Shown here piece by piece: positions 8,819-20,453 of a stretch of DNA of 64,000 nucleotides. The stretch is from the NCBI GenBank assembly GCA_021773135.1, contig JAJFKP010000051.1, positions 267,600-331,599 of the forward strand, in the 5' to 3' direction. Position 1 is the first letter of the stretch; each line of letters starts with the position of its first letter. Under the pieces are notes generated by a model. It saw only the letters and a list, made by a program, of their open reading frames with translations, ran no database searches and was not told the DNA's origin. The position numbers were made by a program, and so were the translations under genes. This stretch comes from Woeseiaceae bacterium (lineage in GTDB: Bacteria > Pseudomonadota > Gammaproteobacteria > Steroidobacterales > Woeseiaceae).

Positions 8819-10183
8819 ATGCATAGTCTCTTCCTGCGCTTCTTTCTTTCTTTCTGGCTGATCATCGGCATCATCATCGGGGCCGCAGCCACCGGCGGAT
8901 TCTGGTATGCCGAGAAGGTGCAGGATGCCATTGAACATTTTGAGCTCGACGGCCGGTTGCTGGCCGCCAGTTCGGCACTGGAGTCCGGTGGCAGAGCCGG
9001 ATTGACCAACTGGCTGCGCGACTTTCCTCAGACTCGCGGCATTACGCTGTATGTAGTCGACGATCAGGACGAAGACATTCTTGATCGACCATTGTCGAAA
9101 CGCATCGCCGGCACGGTGCGGCGGCATCGAGAATTCCAACGCACTCGCCCGCCCGGTCGGGATGATCCACGTAACCTGAGGCGCTCGCGCCATCTGCCCC
9201 AGCTGGTTGGCGCGAATGGAGATACATTCACATTCTTTGTATCGACGTCAAGGATCCGGGACGCGATCTGGGGCGCTACCGACGTGAGGCTGTTGCTGCT
9301 TATCTTTGCACTGCTGGTCAGCGGCGCGGTTTCATATGCGCTTGCCAGCGCGATATCGCGTCCGGTGAGAAAACTGCGCAGTGCAACAGTTACCCTTGCT
9401 GACGGAGATCTCGATGTTCGCGTCGCAAATTTAATTGGCAATCGGCGTGATGAGCTGGGCATGCTCGGACGTGATTTTGACACGATGGCCACCAATCTGC
9501 AGCGTGCAGCTCAGCAGCAAACGGAACTGTCGCGCAACATTTCACACGAACTTCGCTCTCCACTGGCACGCATGCGAGTCGCCGTAGAATTGGCCCGGGA
9601 AAAGGCTGGTGATTTGTCGGAATTTGCGCGACTCGATGACGACGCTGAAAGACTGGACGACCTGATCGGGCAAATCTTGAGTTATACGAAGCTGGACGCG
9701 CTGCCCAACAAACGCAATGAGAATATAGATATTGCAGAGGTTGTTGCCGAAGTCGCGGAGAACGTCAATTTCGAATGCAAATCCGACTCTGCACGTGGCG
9801 TCAGTGTGGAAACCAGCGTGCCGTCTGCAATCAATATCCCAGGACATTACGACGTGCTGGTCAGCGCCGTGGAAAACATTGTGCGCAATGCCGTAAGACA
9901 CAGCGCGCCTGGCAGACCGGTCACGATCGGCGTCGACACCGGTACGCAGGAGGTCCGCATAGAAATTTGCGACACGGGCCCTGGCGTTCAGGCTGAGGAA
10001 ATTCCGCGCCTGTTTGAACCGTTCTTTCGTACACGAGCATCCGCCGAAGCTGACGGCAACGGGGGCACCGGGTTGGGATTGGCGATCGCTCGCCGCGCGG
10101 TTGAACTGCACAACGGAGAAATTACTGCCAGGAATAGAGACGAAGGGGGACTATGTGTCGAGATAACGCTGCCGCGGAATTAG
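8819..10183 (+). CDS. CpxA-like sensor histidine kinase
   Basis: 454 aa inner-membrane kinase. TM1 about 5-28, a periplasmic sensor of about 125 residues, TM2 about 157-177, a HAMP domain (ISRPVRKLRSAT...), a dimerisation/phospho-acceptor box with H243 (SRNISHELRSPLARMR), and an ATPase domain with N box (NIVRNAVRHS), G1 (DTGPGV) and G2 (GGTGLGLAIARR). The HELRSPLARM box and gene order match the CpxA group. It forms an operon with the regulator. Its stop overlaps the stop of the converging phosphatase gene, an unusually tight end. Confidence 0.92.
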   Translation: MHSLFLRFFLSFWLIIGIIIGAAATGGFWYAEKVQDAIEHFELDGRLLAASSALESGGRAGLTNWLRDFPQTRGITLYVVDDQDEDILDRPLSKRIAGTVRRHREFQRTRPPGRDDPRNLRRSRHLPQLVGANGDTFTFFVSTSRIRDAIWGATDVRLLLLIFALLVSGAVSYALASAISRPVRKLRSATVTLADGDLDVRVANLIGNRRDELGMLGRDFDTMATNLQRAAQQQTELSRNISHELRSPLARMRVAVELAREKAGDLSEFARLDDDAERLDDLIGQILSYTKLDALPNKRNENIDIAEVVAEVAENVNFECKSDSARGVSVETSVPSAINIPGHYDVLVSAVENIVRNAVRHSAPGRPVTIGVDTGTQEVRIEICDTGPGVQAEEIPRLFEPFFRTRASAEADGNGGTGLGLAIARRAVELHNGEITARNRDEGGLCVEITLPRN

Positions 10184-11004
10184 TTGGCAGTGCGGCGAAA
10201 CGGCTTGCGAAACAAAATAACGGATAGATCGTCAGGCTTGCTGGGCTGGTGCAATGTTTCGATATTCATACGCCGTTGCGCCAGGCTGATCATCGCTTTG
10301 ACTGCGTCAGGCAGGGGTCCCTTACGGATAAATTCCTTGATCTCGTCGCCGTGTACATTGTCAGTCAGACCGTCGCTGGCCAGCAGCACCGTATCCCTGG
10401 CATTCAGTTTGGTTTCGGCGCCAACATCGATGCGCATTTCGGTTGTGCCGATGAAATTCGAAACCAGGTGGCGCTCTTCGTGATGCAGGGCGGCGCGCTG
10501 ATCCAGGAAGCCGGCTTCAACAGCAAATCCGGTTGGCGAATGTGCCATCGTTTGTGACCGTACGCGGCCTCTTTGCCCGACGATCATCGCCTCTGAGTCA
10601 CCGATCTGGTAGGTGCGCGCAATATGCCCCTCGACCGTCACAATGGTCATGGTAGTGGCCGAGCCGGTTCCCAGCCCCAATACCGCTTTATTGGCTGCAT
10701 CTATGCCATTCAGAATTGCGGTGCGCAACAACATCGTTTCATTCATCGCCTCATGCAATGAAGCTTCAAGGGATGCGATGGCGGTGCGGGACGCACGCCG
10801 CCCCGCCGGCAGCCCGCCGGCGCCGTCCGCGACGACCAGGACGACTGCAGCGGGTCCGTAGGGAATCGCGGCGACACTGTCCTCGTTTTCAGTCTCCTTG
10901 TCCGGGGCCGGGGTGGTAAAAGCGACAATCGATCCACCGCCAATATCGGCGACCCTGTGATCGGCGTCCGTCGCCCCGTCGAGCATGATGATGTCGGTTG
11001 TCAT
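10180..11004 (-). CDS. PP2C-family Ser/Thr protein phosphatase
   Basis: 274 aa cytoplasmic metal-dependent phosphatase. Metal-binding motifs are visible in order: ENEDS near 40, VVADGAGG near 58, LLASDGLTD near 210 and a final PDDLSVILF. The start ATG overlaps the stop of the kinase gene by 4 bp (11001-11004), so kinase and phosphatase are translationally coupled and presumably act on the same proteins. No membrane segment. It may also serve the kinase at 2127-4541, whose operon shows no phosphatase of its own within the window. Confidence 0.9.
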   Translation of the reverse strand: MTTDIIMLDGATDADHRVADIGGGSIVAFTTPAPDKETENEDSVAAIPYGPAAVVLVVADGAGGLPAGRRASRTAIASLEASLHEAMNETMLLRTAILNGIDAANKAVLGLGTGSATTMTIVTVEGHIARTYQIGDSEAMIVGQRGRVRSQTMAHSPTGFAVEAGFLDQRAALHHEERHLVSNFIGTTEMRIDVGAETKLNARDTVLLASDGLTDNVHGDEIKEFIRKGPLPDAVKAMISLAQRRMNIETLHQPSKPDDLSVILFRKPFRRTAN

Positions 11005-12287
11005 CGATTAACCGGGGCGTTACACCAGGGGCAGAATTTCCAGAACTCGCGAACGATACCGGAATGGCAGGTCGAACATTTTTGCCTGTTTCCGGCAATT
11101 TTCGACGGCTTCTTGATCTTGACTTTGCACCAGGGGCAATAGCGCATGAAGGGCATCAGCGGTTCGCGACAGCGTGAATTTGCACATTTGCCTGCATAGC
11201 GCTTATCCGGAAAGCGTCGCGTCGTTTCCACTTCGAAACCGGGCCCATAGCACCAAGCGCAGTATCGCCAGTCGGTCTTCACGCCGCGTTCACACCGCGG
11301 GCAAACGGCGGGCATCGTGGTTTCGGCACCTTTTGCAGGATTATCAACACCGCACCAGGGGCAGCCCTGCATGTTCTCGGCGACCGGTCCTTCGCAACGA
11401 CGGCAATAATGACGGGTTTCAAGGTCTTTACGATACAGGCGCTGAAATTCCCGCCACTGCAGTTTGCGCCACCCGGCACCCTTTACGGATACGCTGCGCC
11501 GACGCCTGGAGGGATTCTTCTCAGCATATTTGCGTTTGATACGACGAAAGGCCGTCGCCATTTCGCTGGCGTTTCGGAAACGGTCTGCGGGATCCAGTTC
11601 GATCGCTTTGCGCAGCATTGTCGACAATTCCGGCGGGTACCGTTTCTGCAATCGATCGTACCCTACCATGGGCCATTTGAACGGCCATTCCGGGAGCTTC
11701 CCGGAGAAAAGGCGATACAGCACCAGTCCCAGCGAAAAGACGTCCGACTGGAATTTTGGGCGCCCCATGGCCTGTTCAGGCGCAATATAGTCGATTGTGC
11801 CGGAACCGGAGGCCTTTAGCGTACGCAGGCTAATCTTGGCGAAGCCGAAATCGGCCAGCTTCAAACGGTTGCCCGGAAACAAAATGAAGTTTTCAGGCTT
11901 GATATCGCAGTGGATAATTTTTTTCTCGTGCGCGTGCGCGAGAGCTGCGAGTGCCTGGTCTGCGATCGACATCGCATGTGCCGTGGACATACGCCTGACA
12001 ATTCTGTCTGCAAGCGACTCTGTACCAAGTTCCATTGCGATGACGAAATGGCCGTCTATGAAACTGGCGTCCTGTACCGGCAGAATATTGCCATGGTTCA
12101 ATCGTGTCGCAATCTGAACCTCGCGGAGAAAATCGTCCTGGCTGACGTTATCGTCAGCCTTTGGAATTTTCAGTGCGACCCGCGTCTTGTGAATCGTGTC
12201 AGCCGCCTTGTAAACGTCGGCCAGGGGGCCGGCTGCAATACGACCGAGGATTCGGTATTTACCGAGTTTTTGACGAGCTCGAAGCAA
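11001..12287 (-). CDS. Cytosolic Ser/Thr kinase with four C-terminal zinc ribbons
   Basis: 428 aa. Kinase domain about 8-250: degenerate glycine loop (GRIAAGPLADVY), K40 in VALK, catalytic loop HCDIKPEN (D128; Cys instead of Arg, so non-RD type), DFG (147-149) and APEQ. After a basic linker (RRRR near 261-264) there are four CxxC pairs of pairs: C295/298 with C309/312, C329/332 with C343/346, C368/373 with C384/387, and C404/407 with C419/422. Each looks like a rubredoxin-like zinc ribbon ending in CPWC or CAWC. No transmembrane helix. The ribbons probably bind partners, nucleic acid or sense redox/zinc. Paired with the PP2C gene. Activity is plausible despite the poor glycine loop. Confidence 0.88.
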   Translation of the reverse strand: MLRARQKLGKYRILGRIAAGPLADVYKAADTIHKTRVALKIPKADDNVSQDDFLREVQIATRLNHGNILPVQDASFIDGHFVIAMELGTESLADRIVRRMSTAHAMSIADQALAALAHAHEKKIIHCDIKPENFILFPGNRLKLADFGFAKISLRTLKASGSGTIDYIAPEQAMGRPKFQSDVFSLGLVLYRLFSGKLPEWPFKWPMVGYDRLQKRYPPELSTMLRKAIELDPADRFRNASEMATAFRRIKRKYAEKNPSRRRRSVSVKGAGWRKLQWREFQRLYRKDLETRHYCRRCEGPVAENMQGCPWCGVDNPAKGAETTMPAVCPRCERGVKTDWRYCAWCYGPGFEVETTRRFPDKRYAGKCANSRCREPLMPFMRYCPWCKVKIKKPSKIAGNRQKCSTCHSGIVREFWKFCPWCNAPVNR

Positions 12288-12312
12288 TGCGAAATAAATC
12301 CAATGAGACCTG

Positions 12313-12333
12313 AGCCAGGGTCAGGTCCTGGCT
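12313..12333. terminator. Hairpin between glycerol kinase and kinase genes
   Basis: Inverted repeat AGCCAGG/CCTGGCT with a 7-base loop, 86 bp past the glycerol-kinase stop. No T run follows on either strand, so it is at best a weak or Rho-assisted terminator. Confidence 0.25.
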
Positions 12334-12418
12334 GCGATTCGACACCAATCATTGTTTGCAACGCGGACTGAAGTCAAGTGTGGAAACTGGCCTGGTTTCT
12401 TAGACCACTGGACACTCA

Positions 12419-13912
12419 TCATCGAGGTCGTTCGCTTTGCACACGACTCACAGCGTCCTGCCAACCTTCATAGAGTGCATCTTTCGCAGAAGCGTCCATC
12501 TTTGGGGTGAAAACAGCGTCCCGTGACCACAGCGATGCAATGTGATCAAGTGACGAGTAGACGCCGCACTGCAGTCCGGCGAGATACGCCGCGCCGGCGA
12601 CGGTGGACTCCACGTTGCCCGGTCTCTCCACGGTCCGGTCAAGAATGTCGGCAAGGAAACTCAGAAACCAGTCGTTGCTGACCATGCCGCCGTCAACGCG
12701 GATGATGTTGGGATCGATGCCGTCATCTGTCATCGCCTCAAGCAGGTCTTTGGTCTGAAATGCGACTGCCTGCAAAGTCGCCGTGACGATTTCATTGATG
12801 CCGGTGTCGCGCGACAAGCCCAGAATTGCACCCCGAGCATCCGGATCCCAGTAAGGTGCGCCGAGGCCCGTAAATGCGGGTACGACATGCACATGCTCGA
12901 TGATGCCGGTCGCGTTCGCAATTGCCTCTGTCCCGGCGGCATCGTCAATTATTTTCAGCTGGTCGCGCAACCACTGAATCGCAGACCCCGCTACGAAAAT
13001 GCTGCCCTCCAGACCGTATGTGACGACACCATTCAATCGGTATGCCACCGTGGTCAGGAGGTTGTTCTCGGATCGCAGAGCAGTGTTACCCGTATTCGCT
13101 ATCACGAAACAGCCCGTACCGTAAGTGCTCTTGGTTATGCCGGGAGAAAATCCCGCCTGACCAATGAGCGCCGCCTGTTGATCGCCCGCCATCCCGCAAA
13201 TCGGGATCTCACGACCAACGATGTCTTTCGCCGTCGTGCCGAAATCCGCGGCGCAGTCTTTCACTTCGGGCAACAGCGACGCGGGAATACCGAATATCTT
13301 GAGCAGTTCTTCGTCCCAGACCTGTGCATGAATATCAAAAAGCAGGGTCCTGGACGCATTGCTCGCGTCCGTCGCATGTACGCGACCGGCTGTCAGGCGC
13401 CACAGAAGGAAGCAGTCGACCGTACCGAATGCGAGTCGCCCTGCAGCGGCAAGGTCTCTCGCGCCAGGTACGTTGTCGAGTATCCAGACAATCTTGGTTG
13501 CCGAGAAATAGGGATCGAGCCGCAGGCCGGTTTTTGCAGTGACGTAGCTTTCAACGCCAGTCGCCCTGAGCTTGCGACAGTAGTCTGCGGTTCTTCGATC
13601 CTGCCAGACGATCGCATTATGAATGCACTGGCCGGTGGCCCGGTCCCAGATGAGCGCCGTTTCGCGCTGATTTGTAATGCCCAGCCCACTAACGGTTATT
13701 GCGCCTGCTTCTTGCAGCGCTTCACGTACAACGGACACCACCGATTCCCAGATAGCCTCAGGATCATGCTCTACCCAGCCTGGCTGCGGATATTCCTGGG
13801 GAAACTCCTGCTGCGCAGCGGCGACTGCTTGCGCATCGTGCCGATAGATTACGGCGCGGCTGCTGCTGGTTCCCTGGTCGATGGCCATCAGGTATGTCGT
13901 ATCGTTACTCAT
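12419..13912 (-). CDS. glpK: Glycerol kinase
   Basis: 497 aa, the normal length. FGGY-family ATPase; phosphorylates glycerol to sn-glycerol 3-phosphate in the cytoplasm. Seen: N-terminal phosphate-binding loop [12 protein letters not shown], the WxDRRT-type substrate region ([13 protein letters not shown]), TYGTGCF, and [17 protein letters not shown] near the C-terminus. Overlaps the thioesterase gene by 8 bp and is the last gene of a three-gene operon with acetoacetyl-CoA synthetase, an unusual partner set, since no glpF or glpD is adjacent. Confidence 0.95.
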   Translation of the reverse strand: MSNDTTYLMAIDQGTSSSRAVIYRHDAQAVAAAQQEFPQEYPQPGWVEHDPEAIWESVVSVVREALQEAGAITVSGLGITNQRETALIWDRATGQCIHNAIVWQDRRTADYCRKLRATGVESYVTAKTGLRLDPYFSATKIVWILDNVPGARDLAAAGRLAFGTVDCFLLWRLTAGRVHATDASNASRTLLFDIHAQVWDEELLKIFGIPASLLPEVKDCAADFGTTAKDIVGREIPICGMAGDQQAALIGQAGFSPGITKSTYGTGCFVIANTGNTALRSENNLLTTVAYRLNGVVTYGLEGSIFVAGSAIQWLRDQLKIIDDAAGTEAIANATGIIEHVHVVPAFTGLGAPYWDPDARGAILGLSRDTGINEIVTATLQAVAFQTKDLLEAMTDDGIDPNIIRVDGGMVSNDWFLSFLADILDRTVERPGNVESTVAGAAYLAGLQCGVYSSLDHIASLWSRDAVFTPKMDASAKDALYEGWQDAVSRVQSERPR

Positions 13913-14425
13913 CTACTGTCTTCCGCGGCAACAGGCTGTAAAGCGGTTTGCTGATCGACATTTTTTGGCCGACTTCTTCGGGCACTTCAGTACTTTTTTG
14001 TGCGTCTGTGTACTGCCTTATTTTTGTCAGAATTTGTGACGGCCATGGCGAGACTCGGCGGGTCTGCAGGTCTACATGCAGATTCATCCATTCCGCCGTC
14101 GCAACCAGGTATTCCTGTTCGGCATGATACATACGTTGAAACTGATGAATGCGTTTCTCGTCATAGGCGAGAACTTGCGCCGTAACGATATAGGGTTCGC
14201 CCTCGAGTAGTTCGCGCTGGTAGGTGATGTGACATTCAACTGCGAATGTAGAGCCCTGTCCGCCCTCAATATAGTCGCTGGTTATTCCGAACCTGTCCCA
14301 CAAAGCATCGACAGCCAGGTCCAGCGCAAGAACGTAGTAGGCAACATTCATATGGCTGTTGACGTCAATCCATTCTGGCTTGACTCTACCATCGTAAATT
14401 ACGTTTCCGATCATGTTCGTGTTGC

Positions 14426-14429
<4 letters not shown>
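13905..14429 (-). CDS. Hot-dog fold acyl-CoA thioesterase
   Basis: 174 aa. 4-hydroxybenzoyl-CoA-thioesterase-type hot-dog protein with [17 protein letters not shown] near the N-terminus, where the Asp and His/Asn neighbourhood forms the usual catalytic site. Similar proteins accompany carnitine and betaine catabolism. Start overlaps the synthetase stop by 4 bp and its end overlaps glpK, so it is translationally coupled to both. It likely hydrolyses a short acyl-CoA made by the neighbouring ligase or in ketone-body and lipid breakdown. Confidence 0.85.
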
Positions 14430-16363
<1,934 letters not shown>

Positions 16364-16650
16364 TTGCGCTGCCTGTTTTATTTTTGGTAACCGGTCAATA
16401 CAGAGCCCGGTTACACAATTGGATTATGACGATTATGCCGACGCGTCGCGCGCTTGACGTCTATTTTGTCTTTGCAGAAGATCAAACTCAAAGATTTATT
16501 GTAAGCGACCGACAGTTCGCCAACGCAATAACATGGCTGGCAATTGAAAGGACCGCGGCCAGGCCTGTTATTATTCTCCTACCTGCAATATCTTACCGGT
16601 TAACTATTGGTGTCCGAACAACGCTCGACACCGCTTCTTAAAGGACTAAC

Positions 16651-17244
16651 GTGGACGCGATCTGGTTACTAATCGGCGCTGGCATTGTCATGGCTGCCGG
16701 GATCTTTGTATTCCGGGACAAGGTTCGGGGCAAACCGGTGCCGAACGCGATCAAGCCCGGCAGACCCCTGCCTGAATTCACTGCCACGAATGAAAATGGT
16801 GAGGCGGTGCATTCCGGGTTGCTGCGCGAACAACCTTCGGTACTGCTCTTTGTGCGTGGATCCTGGTGTCCATTCTGCAGCAAACAGGTTGCGAACCTCA
16901 CGAAGTACTATAAGGAAATTACAGATTCCGGTGCCAGGCTAATCCTGATCACACCGAAACCACTGGAGACAACCCGCCGGGTTGCCGATTTTTTCGCTGT
17001 CGACTTCGAATTCTGGCTGGACGATTCGCTGACAATCGGTAGAAAACTGGGGCTGGTGCAAGAGGGTGGTGTACCGGGAGACAGCCGACCTGAATACGGC
17101 GTTGATACGTTGTGGCCCACGTCGTTGGTGGTGGATGCAGACGGTGTCATCCAGCATAGCGAGCTGTCGCGGTTCATCGCCGACCGACCGAATCCGGTCA
17201 AGTTACTCGCCATTGTAAAACAGCTGCAGGGACTTCCGAACTAG
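16651..17244 (+). CDS. Membrane-anchored peroxiredoxin-like protein
   Basis: 197 aa from a GTG at 16651. A short N-terminal transmembrane anchor (about 4-20) is followed by an AhpC/TSA thioredoxin fold with the redox site GSWCPFCSKQ (CxxC). AhpC-like proteins reduce peroxides; with a CxxC and membrane tether it may instead act as a thiol oxidoreductase facing the periplasm. Stands alone, and the 287 bp upstream (16364-16650) contain no other gene I can support. Confidence 0.82.
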   Translation: MDAIWLLIGAGIVMAAGIFVFRDKVRGKPVPNAIKPGRPLPEFTATNENGEAVHSGLLREQPSVLLFVRGSWCPFCSKQVANLTKYYKEITDSGARLILITPKPLETTRRVADFFAVDFEFWLDDSLTIGRKLGLVQEGGVPGDSRPEYGVDTLWPTSLVVDADGVIQHSELSRFIADRPNPVKLLAIVKQLQGLPN

Positions 17245-17285
17245 CACTGTGCACGCGGACCAAACGAGGTATCCTCTGCGGGGCA

Positions 17286-18332
17286 CTACGCGGCGGCGAT
17301 AATTCTCCTCGCCTGAGCATCCGCGACGACATTGGTGGGCAGGTCGCTGGCTGCGGATTCCTCGAAAATCCCGGTCAGTCTCGGGCCAATGGCTGCAACC
17401 TGCTGCATTACTTCCTCATCCGTGGCGTCATGATAATACTCGCAGGCAACATTGATAATGCCGCCGCCGTTGATGACATAGTCCGGCGCATACAGAACGC
17501 CGGCATCGTGCAGTCGCTGGCCATCAGCATCAGTTTCAAGCTGATTGTTTGCACCACCGGCAACAACCGGCGCGTTCAATTGGGGAATCGATCTCGAATT
17601 CAGTATCGCGCCAAGCGCGCACGGCGCCAGTACGTCAACTTCCTGTTGCAGAATCTGCTCCAGAGACACCGGCGTCGCCGCAAACTCAGAGACTGTTCTT
17701 GAAACCCGCGAATCGTCCATATCCGCAACGAACAGATTGGCGCCGGCTTCATGCAGGAATTTACACAGGTGGTAGCCGACGTTGCCAACGCCCTGCACCG
17801 CTACCCTGAGGCCGGCGACGTCTTCGCGGCCCAGTTTTGTCTGCACAGCCGCTTCTATGCCTTTGAAGATGCCGTAGGACGTTTTCGGTGACGGGTCGCC
17901 GCCGGCCTGGCCTTCCCGTTGCACAAGCCCGGCAACATATTTCGTCTTGCGCCCGATCATCTCCATGATGGCCACACTCATGCCAACATCTTCGGCAGTC
18001 ACATAGCTGCCGCCCAGCGAATCGACAAACTCACCGTATTTTTCGTACAGCTTATCGCTTGCAACGAAATTTTCGCCGCGGATGATCACTGCCTTACCGC
18101 CACCGAACCTGAGGCCGGCCATCGCATTCTTGTAGCTCATTCCCTGGGAAAGACGTAGTACATCGTGCAGGGCTTCAACATCGTCCGCGTAAGACCAAAG
18201 CCGCGTTCCGCCAGCGGCGGGCCCAAGCGCCGTCGAGTGAATGGCGATGATGGCTTGCAGGCCCAGGTCTGCGTCGTGGCAGAAAACGACGCGCTCGTGC
18301 GCATCGAACGCGGAATCACTAAATACGGCCAT
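17286..18332 (-). CDS. Leucine dehydrogenase (Glu/Leu/Phe/Val dehydrogenase family)
   Basis: 348 aa. NAD-dependent oxidative deamination of branched-chain amino acids in the cytoplasm. Seen: GPAAGGTRLW, the catalytic-lysine region GMSYKNAMAGLRFGGGKAVI, AEDVGMS, the dinucleotide fold (VAVQGVGNVGYHLC) and GGANNQL. The length and these motifs match leucine rather than glutamate dehydrogenase. Upstream 131 bp (18333-18463) is free of genes and contains its promoter. Substrate could be valine or phenylalanine as well. Confidence 0.9.
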   Translation of the reverse strand: MAVFSDSAFDAHERVVFCHDADLGLQAIIAIHSTALGPAAGGTRLWSYADDVEALHDVLRLSQGMSYKNAMAGLRFGGGKAVIIRGENFVASDKLYEKYGEFVDSLGGSYVTAEDVGMSVAIMEMIGRKTKYVAGLVQREGQAGGDPSPKTSYGIFKGIEAAVQTKLGREDVAGLRVAVQGVGNVGYHLCKFLHEAGANLFVADMDDSRVSRTVSEFAATPVSLEQILQQEVDVLAPCALGAILNSRSIPQLNAPVVAGGANNQLETDADGQRLHDAGVLYAPDYVINGGGIINVACEYYHDATDEEVMQQVAAIGPRLTGIFEESAASDLPTNVVADAQARRIIAAA

Positions 18333-18463
18333 TAGGCACCCTTAAGCGGCTGTTCGCCAATTAGTTTCTGGCGGAACTTGCCGCCGTGGCGCGCGGATTC
18401 TAGCACCCATGACGCACAAGGTCATATGTCAATTCTCATCAATTGCGCGCATCGGGGCGGGCC

Positions 18464-19156
18464 TTAGAACTGCACGTTAACGGCTTTGCAGAGAAACTGC
18501 ATGTAGGGGGTCGCAGCGCGGAAAGCGGTTTCGACCTTTTGCTGAAATCGGGGACTGAGTGCGTCGTCATGCGACATACTTTTGACGGCGATAAAGTCTT
18601 TGCGCTTGATATCGTCGATCATGACGTGATCTTTGGCAAAGCCGCGCGGCGGGCGGCTCAACGATTCGCCACCAAGACTGAAATGGCGGCTGAAGGTCCT
18701 GTCATCGCGGACTCGCTCCCATTCTTCCGGCTTGTCAGAAATTCGCTCACGAATTCCGCGTAGTGCATCTGACGCCGGGCGCCACATGCCGGCGCCGAGA
18801 AATACCTGGTCGGGGTCAATATGCACATAGTAGCCCGGTGCGTGCACGTCGCGAGCCTGTTCATGCCGGAACTGTATTCCGATATTGGTTTTGTAGGGCG
18901 TCTTGTCTTTCGAAAACCGGGTGTCACGATAGATGCGCATCAACGATCCACCCATGCGTTTCGGTATCGCTGTAAAATTCGGCGCGATCTCTGCCAGCGG
19001 GTCGTGCATCGACTGGATAAAATTAAGGGCTACGTCCAGGACCTGCTCCTCGTAGCGACTTTTGTTTTCTTTGAACCACTCACGATTGTTGTTGTTCTTG
19101 AGCTCTGCCAGGAAAGCGATCGACTCCGGTGTGAAACGTGCATAGCGAGCAGCCAT
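18464..19156 (-). CDS. DUF2461 family protein
   Basis: 230 aa from ATG 19156 (MAARYARFTPESIAFL); the longer frame to 19249 overlaps the neighbouring gene and lacks support. Contains the family's features: FLAELKNNNNREWFKENKSR, RIYRDTRFSKDKTPYKTNIG and GYYVHIDPD. Conserved bacterial family (TIGR02453) of unknown function; possibly nucleic-acid or small-molecule binding. Runs 16 bp after the small 126-aa gene, likely the same transcript. Confidence 0.88.
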   Translation of the reverse strand: MAARYARFTPESIAFLAELKNNNNREWFKENKSRYEEQVLDVALNFIQSMHDPLAEIAPNFTAIPKRMGGSLMRIYRDTRFSKDKTPYKTNIGIQFRHEQARDVHAPGYYVHIDPDQVFLGAGMWRPASDALRGIRERISDKPEEWERVRDDRTFSRHFSLGGESLSRPPRGFAKDHVMIDDIKRKDFIAVKSMSHDDALSPRFQQKVETAFRAATPYMQFLCKAVNVQF

Positions 19157-19172
19157 TAGTGTCCTCCCCGGC

Positions 19173-19553
19173 TCAGGTAAGCTCGGCATTTTTCGGGTTT
19201 GGGAACATGTCCGACTCGTCCTCATCCGCCCGCGGCGCGAGGCACTCAAAATCCTTCTCCACCAGAATCTTCAATTGGTCGCCGTCGTCCAGGTCTTGCT
19301 CCGACTCTATCGAAACTTTTTCGGATTCAGCCCACTGCTGCACGTCCAGCCGCGGAATACGGACGGTCAGCACATTGTTCGATACAAAAGCTTCCGGCTT
19401 GACCGTGGCCGGCGAGCTTTCGAATACATACTCAAATGAATTGTTGCCGCCAAACTGGACGCGACCACGCACCAGGCCCTCGTCTCTTGCAGTGGCAACC
19501 TCAGATCGGGTTAGCCGCAATCGAATCGAATTGTCGCGAATACGAAGTTTCAA
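19173..19553 (-). CDS. Small conserved protein of unknown function (DUF7009-like)
   Basis: 126 aa. Begins MKLRIRDNSIRLRLTRSEV, is beta-rich and acidic at the C-terminus, and has no signal peptide. The N-terminal pattern resembles a small uncharacterised domain family (DUF7009), which I recall only loosely. Ends 16 bp before the DUF2461 gene. Upstream 19554-19694 is a divergent promoter gap shared with the TauE gene. Confidence 0.75.
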   Translation of the reverse strand: MKLRIRDNSIRLRLTRSEVATARDEGLVRGRVQFGGNNSFEYVFESSPATVKPEAFVSNNVLTVRIPRLDVQQWAESEKVSIESEQDLDDGDQLKILVEKDFECLAPRADEDESDMFPNPKNAELT

Positions 19554-19694
19554 CGGGGCACTCTCACTATTTTTATTACGGCCGCAATTAAATCACGGTT
19601 GCCGCAGCAAAAGTAGCGCCCGCAGTCGACGAAATTTCCGGGCAGAGATGACTTTCCTGCTATTCTGCGCCGCCCGGAAACGCGGACCGTCAAC

Positions 19695-20453
19695 TTGATA
19701 ACGGACCCCTATTTTTACCTGGTAGCGGTTCCCGCGGTCATACTATTCGGCGTTGCCAAAGGTGGCTTCGCCGGTGGACTCGGCGTAGCCGCAGTTCCGA
19801 TGATGGCTTTGGTTATTTCTCCGATCCAGGCAGCCGCGATACTGCTGCCGGTTCTCTGTGTGATGGACCTGGTCGCCCTGTGGAAATATCGAGGCCGATG
19901 GGTGTGGTCAGAACTGGTCTTGCTCATTCCCGCCTCATTGCTCGGGCTTGGCGCGGGTACGCTGCTGTTCAGCCAGATGAGTCCCGCGATAATACGACTA
20001 CTTCTTGGCGGAATCGCCATTGCTTTTACCCTGCACCACTGGTTCCAGCAACTGCTCGCAAAAAGATACGCCCAGAATCATTTTGGTCCTGTCGTTGGCA
20101 TCCTGGCTGGGGCAACGTCTGGATTCACGAGCTTCGTCGCCCACGCCGGAGGCCCTCCGCTGGGCATGTACCTGCTGCGCAGGGGGCTCGACAAGACTGC
20201 CTTTGTAGCCACCACGGCGGTTTTTTTCACGGTCGCAAACTACCTGAAGCTGATTCCGTATGCGTGGCTCGGACACCTGGATATGGGCAACCTGAAAACT
20301 TCATTTGCTCTGATGATTCTGGCGCCGCCGTCGATTCTCGCCGGATACTGGCTGCATACCCGCATTTCCGAATTACTTTTTTTCCGCTTTGTTTACGCGA
20401 GCCTGCTGGTTGTCGGCGTCAAGCTGGTTTGGGACGGTTTGAGCGGCCTATAG
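19695..20453 (+). CDS. TauE/SafE-family sulfite/anion exporter
   Basis: 252 aa from a TTG (19695). Eight or so hydrophobic helices. The N-terminal repeat GVAKGGFAGGLGVAAVPMMAL and the second repeat GATSGFTSFVAHAGGPPLGMYLL are the inverted duplicated signature of the family. Exports sulfite, sulfoacetate or similar organic sulfonate anions across the inner membrane in characterised members. Its stop overlaps the stop of the converging cytochrome gene by 6 bp. A YeiH-type exporter lies 3 kb away. Confidence 0.88.
   Translation: MITDPYFYLVAVPAVILFGVAKGGFAGGLGVAAVPMMALVISPIQAAAILLPVLCVMDLVALWKYRGRWVWSELVLLIPASLLGLGAGTLLFSQMSPAIIRLLLGGIAIAFTLHHWFQQLLAKRYAQNHFGPVVGILAGATSGFTSFVAHAGGPPLGMYLLRRGLDKTAFVATTAVFFTVANYLKLIPYAWLGHLDMGNLKTSFALMILAPPSILAGYWLHTRISELLFFRFVYASLLVVGVKLVWDGLSGL

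Noticed and set aside
12887..13954. 355-codon plus-strand frame opposite glpK
   Set aside because: Shadow of a full-length glycerol kinase; no family features.
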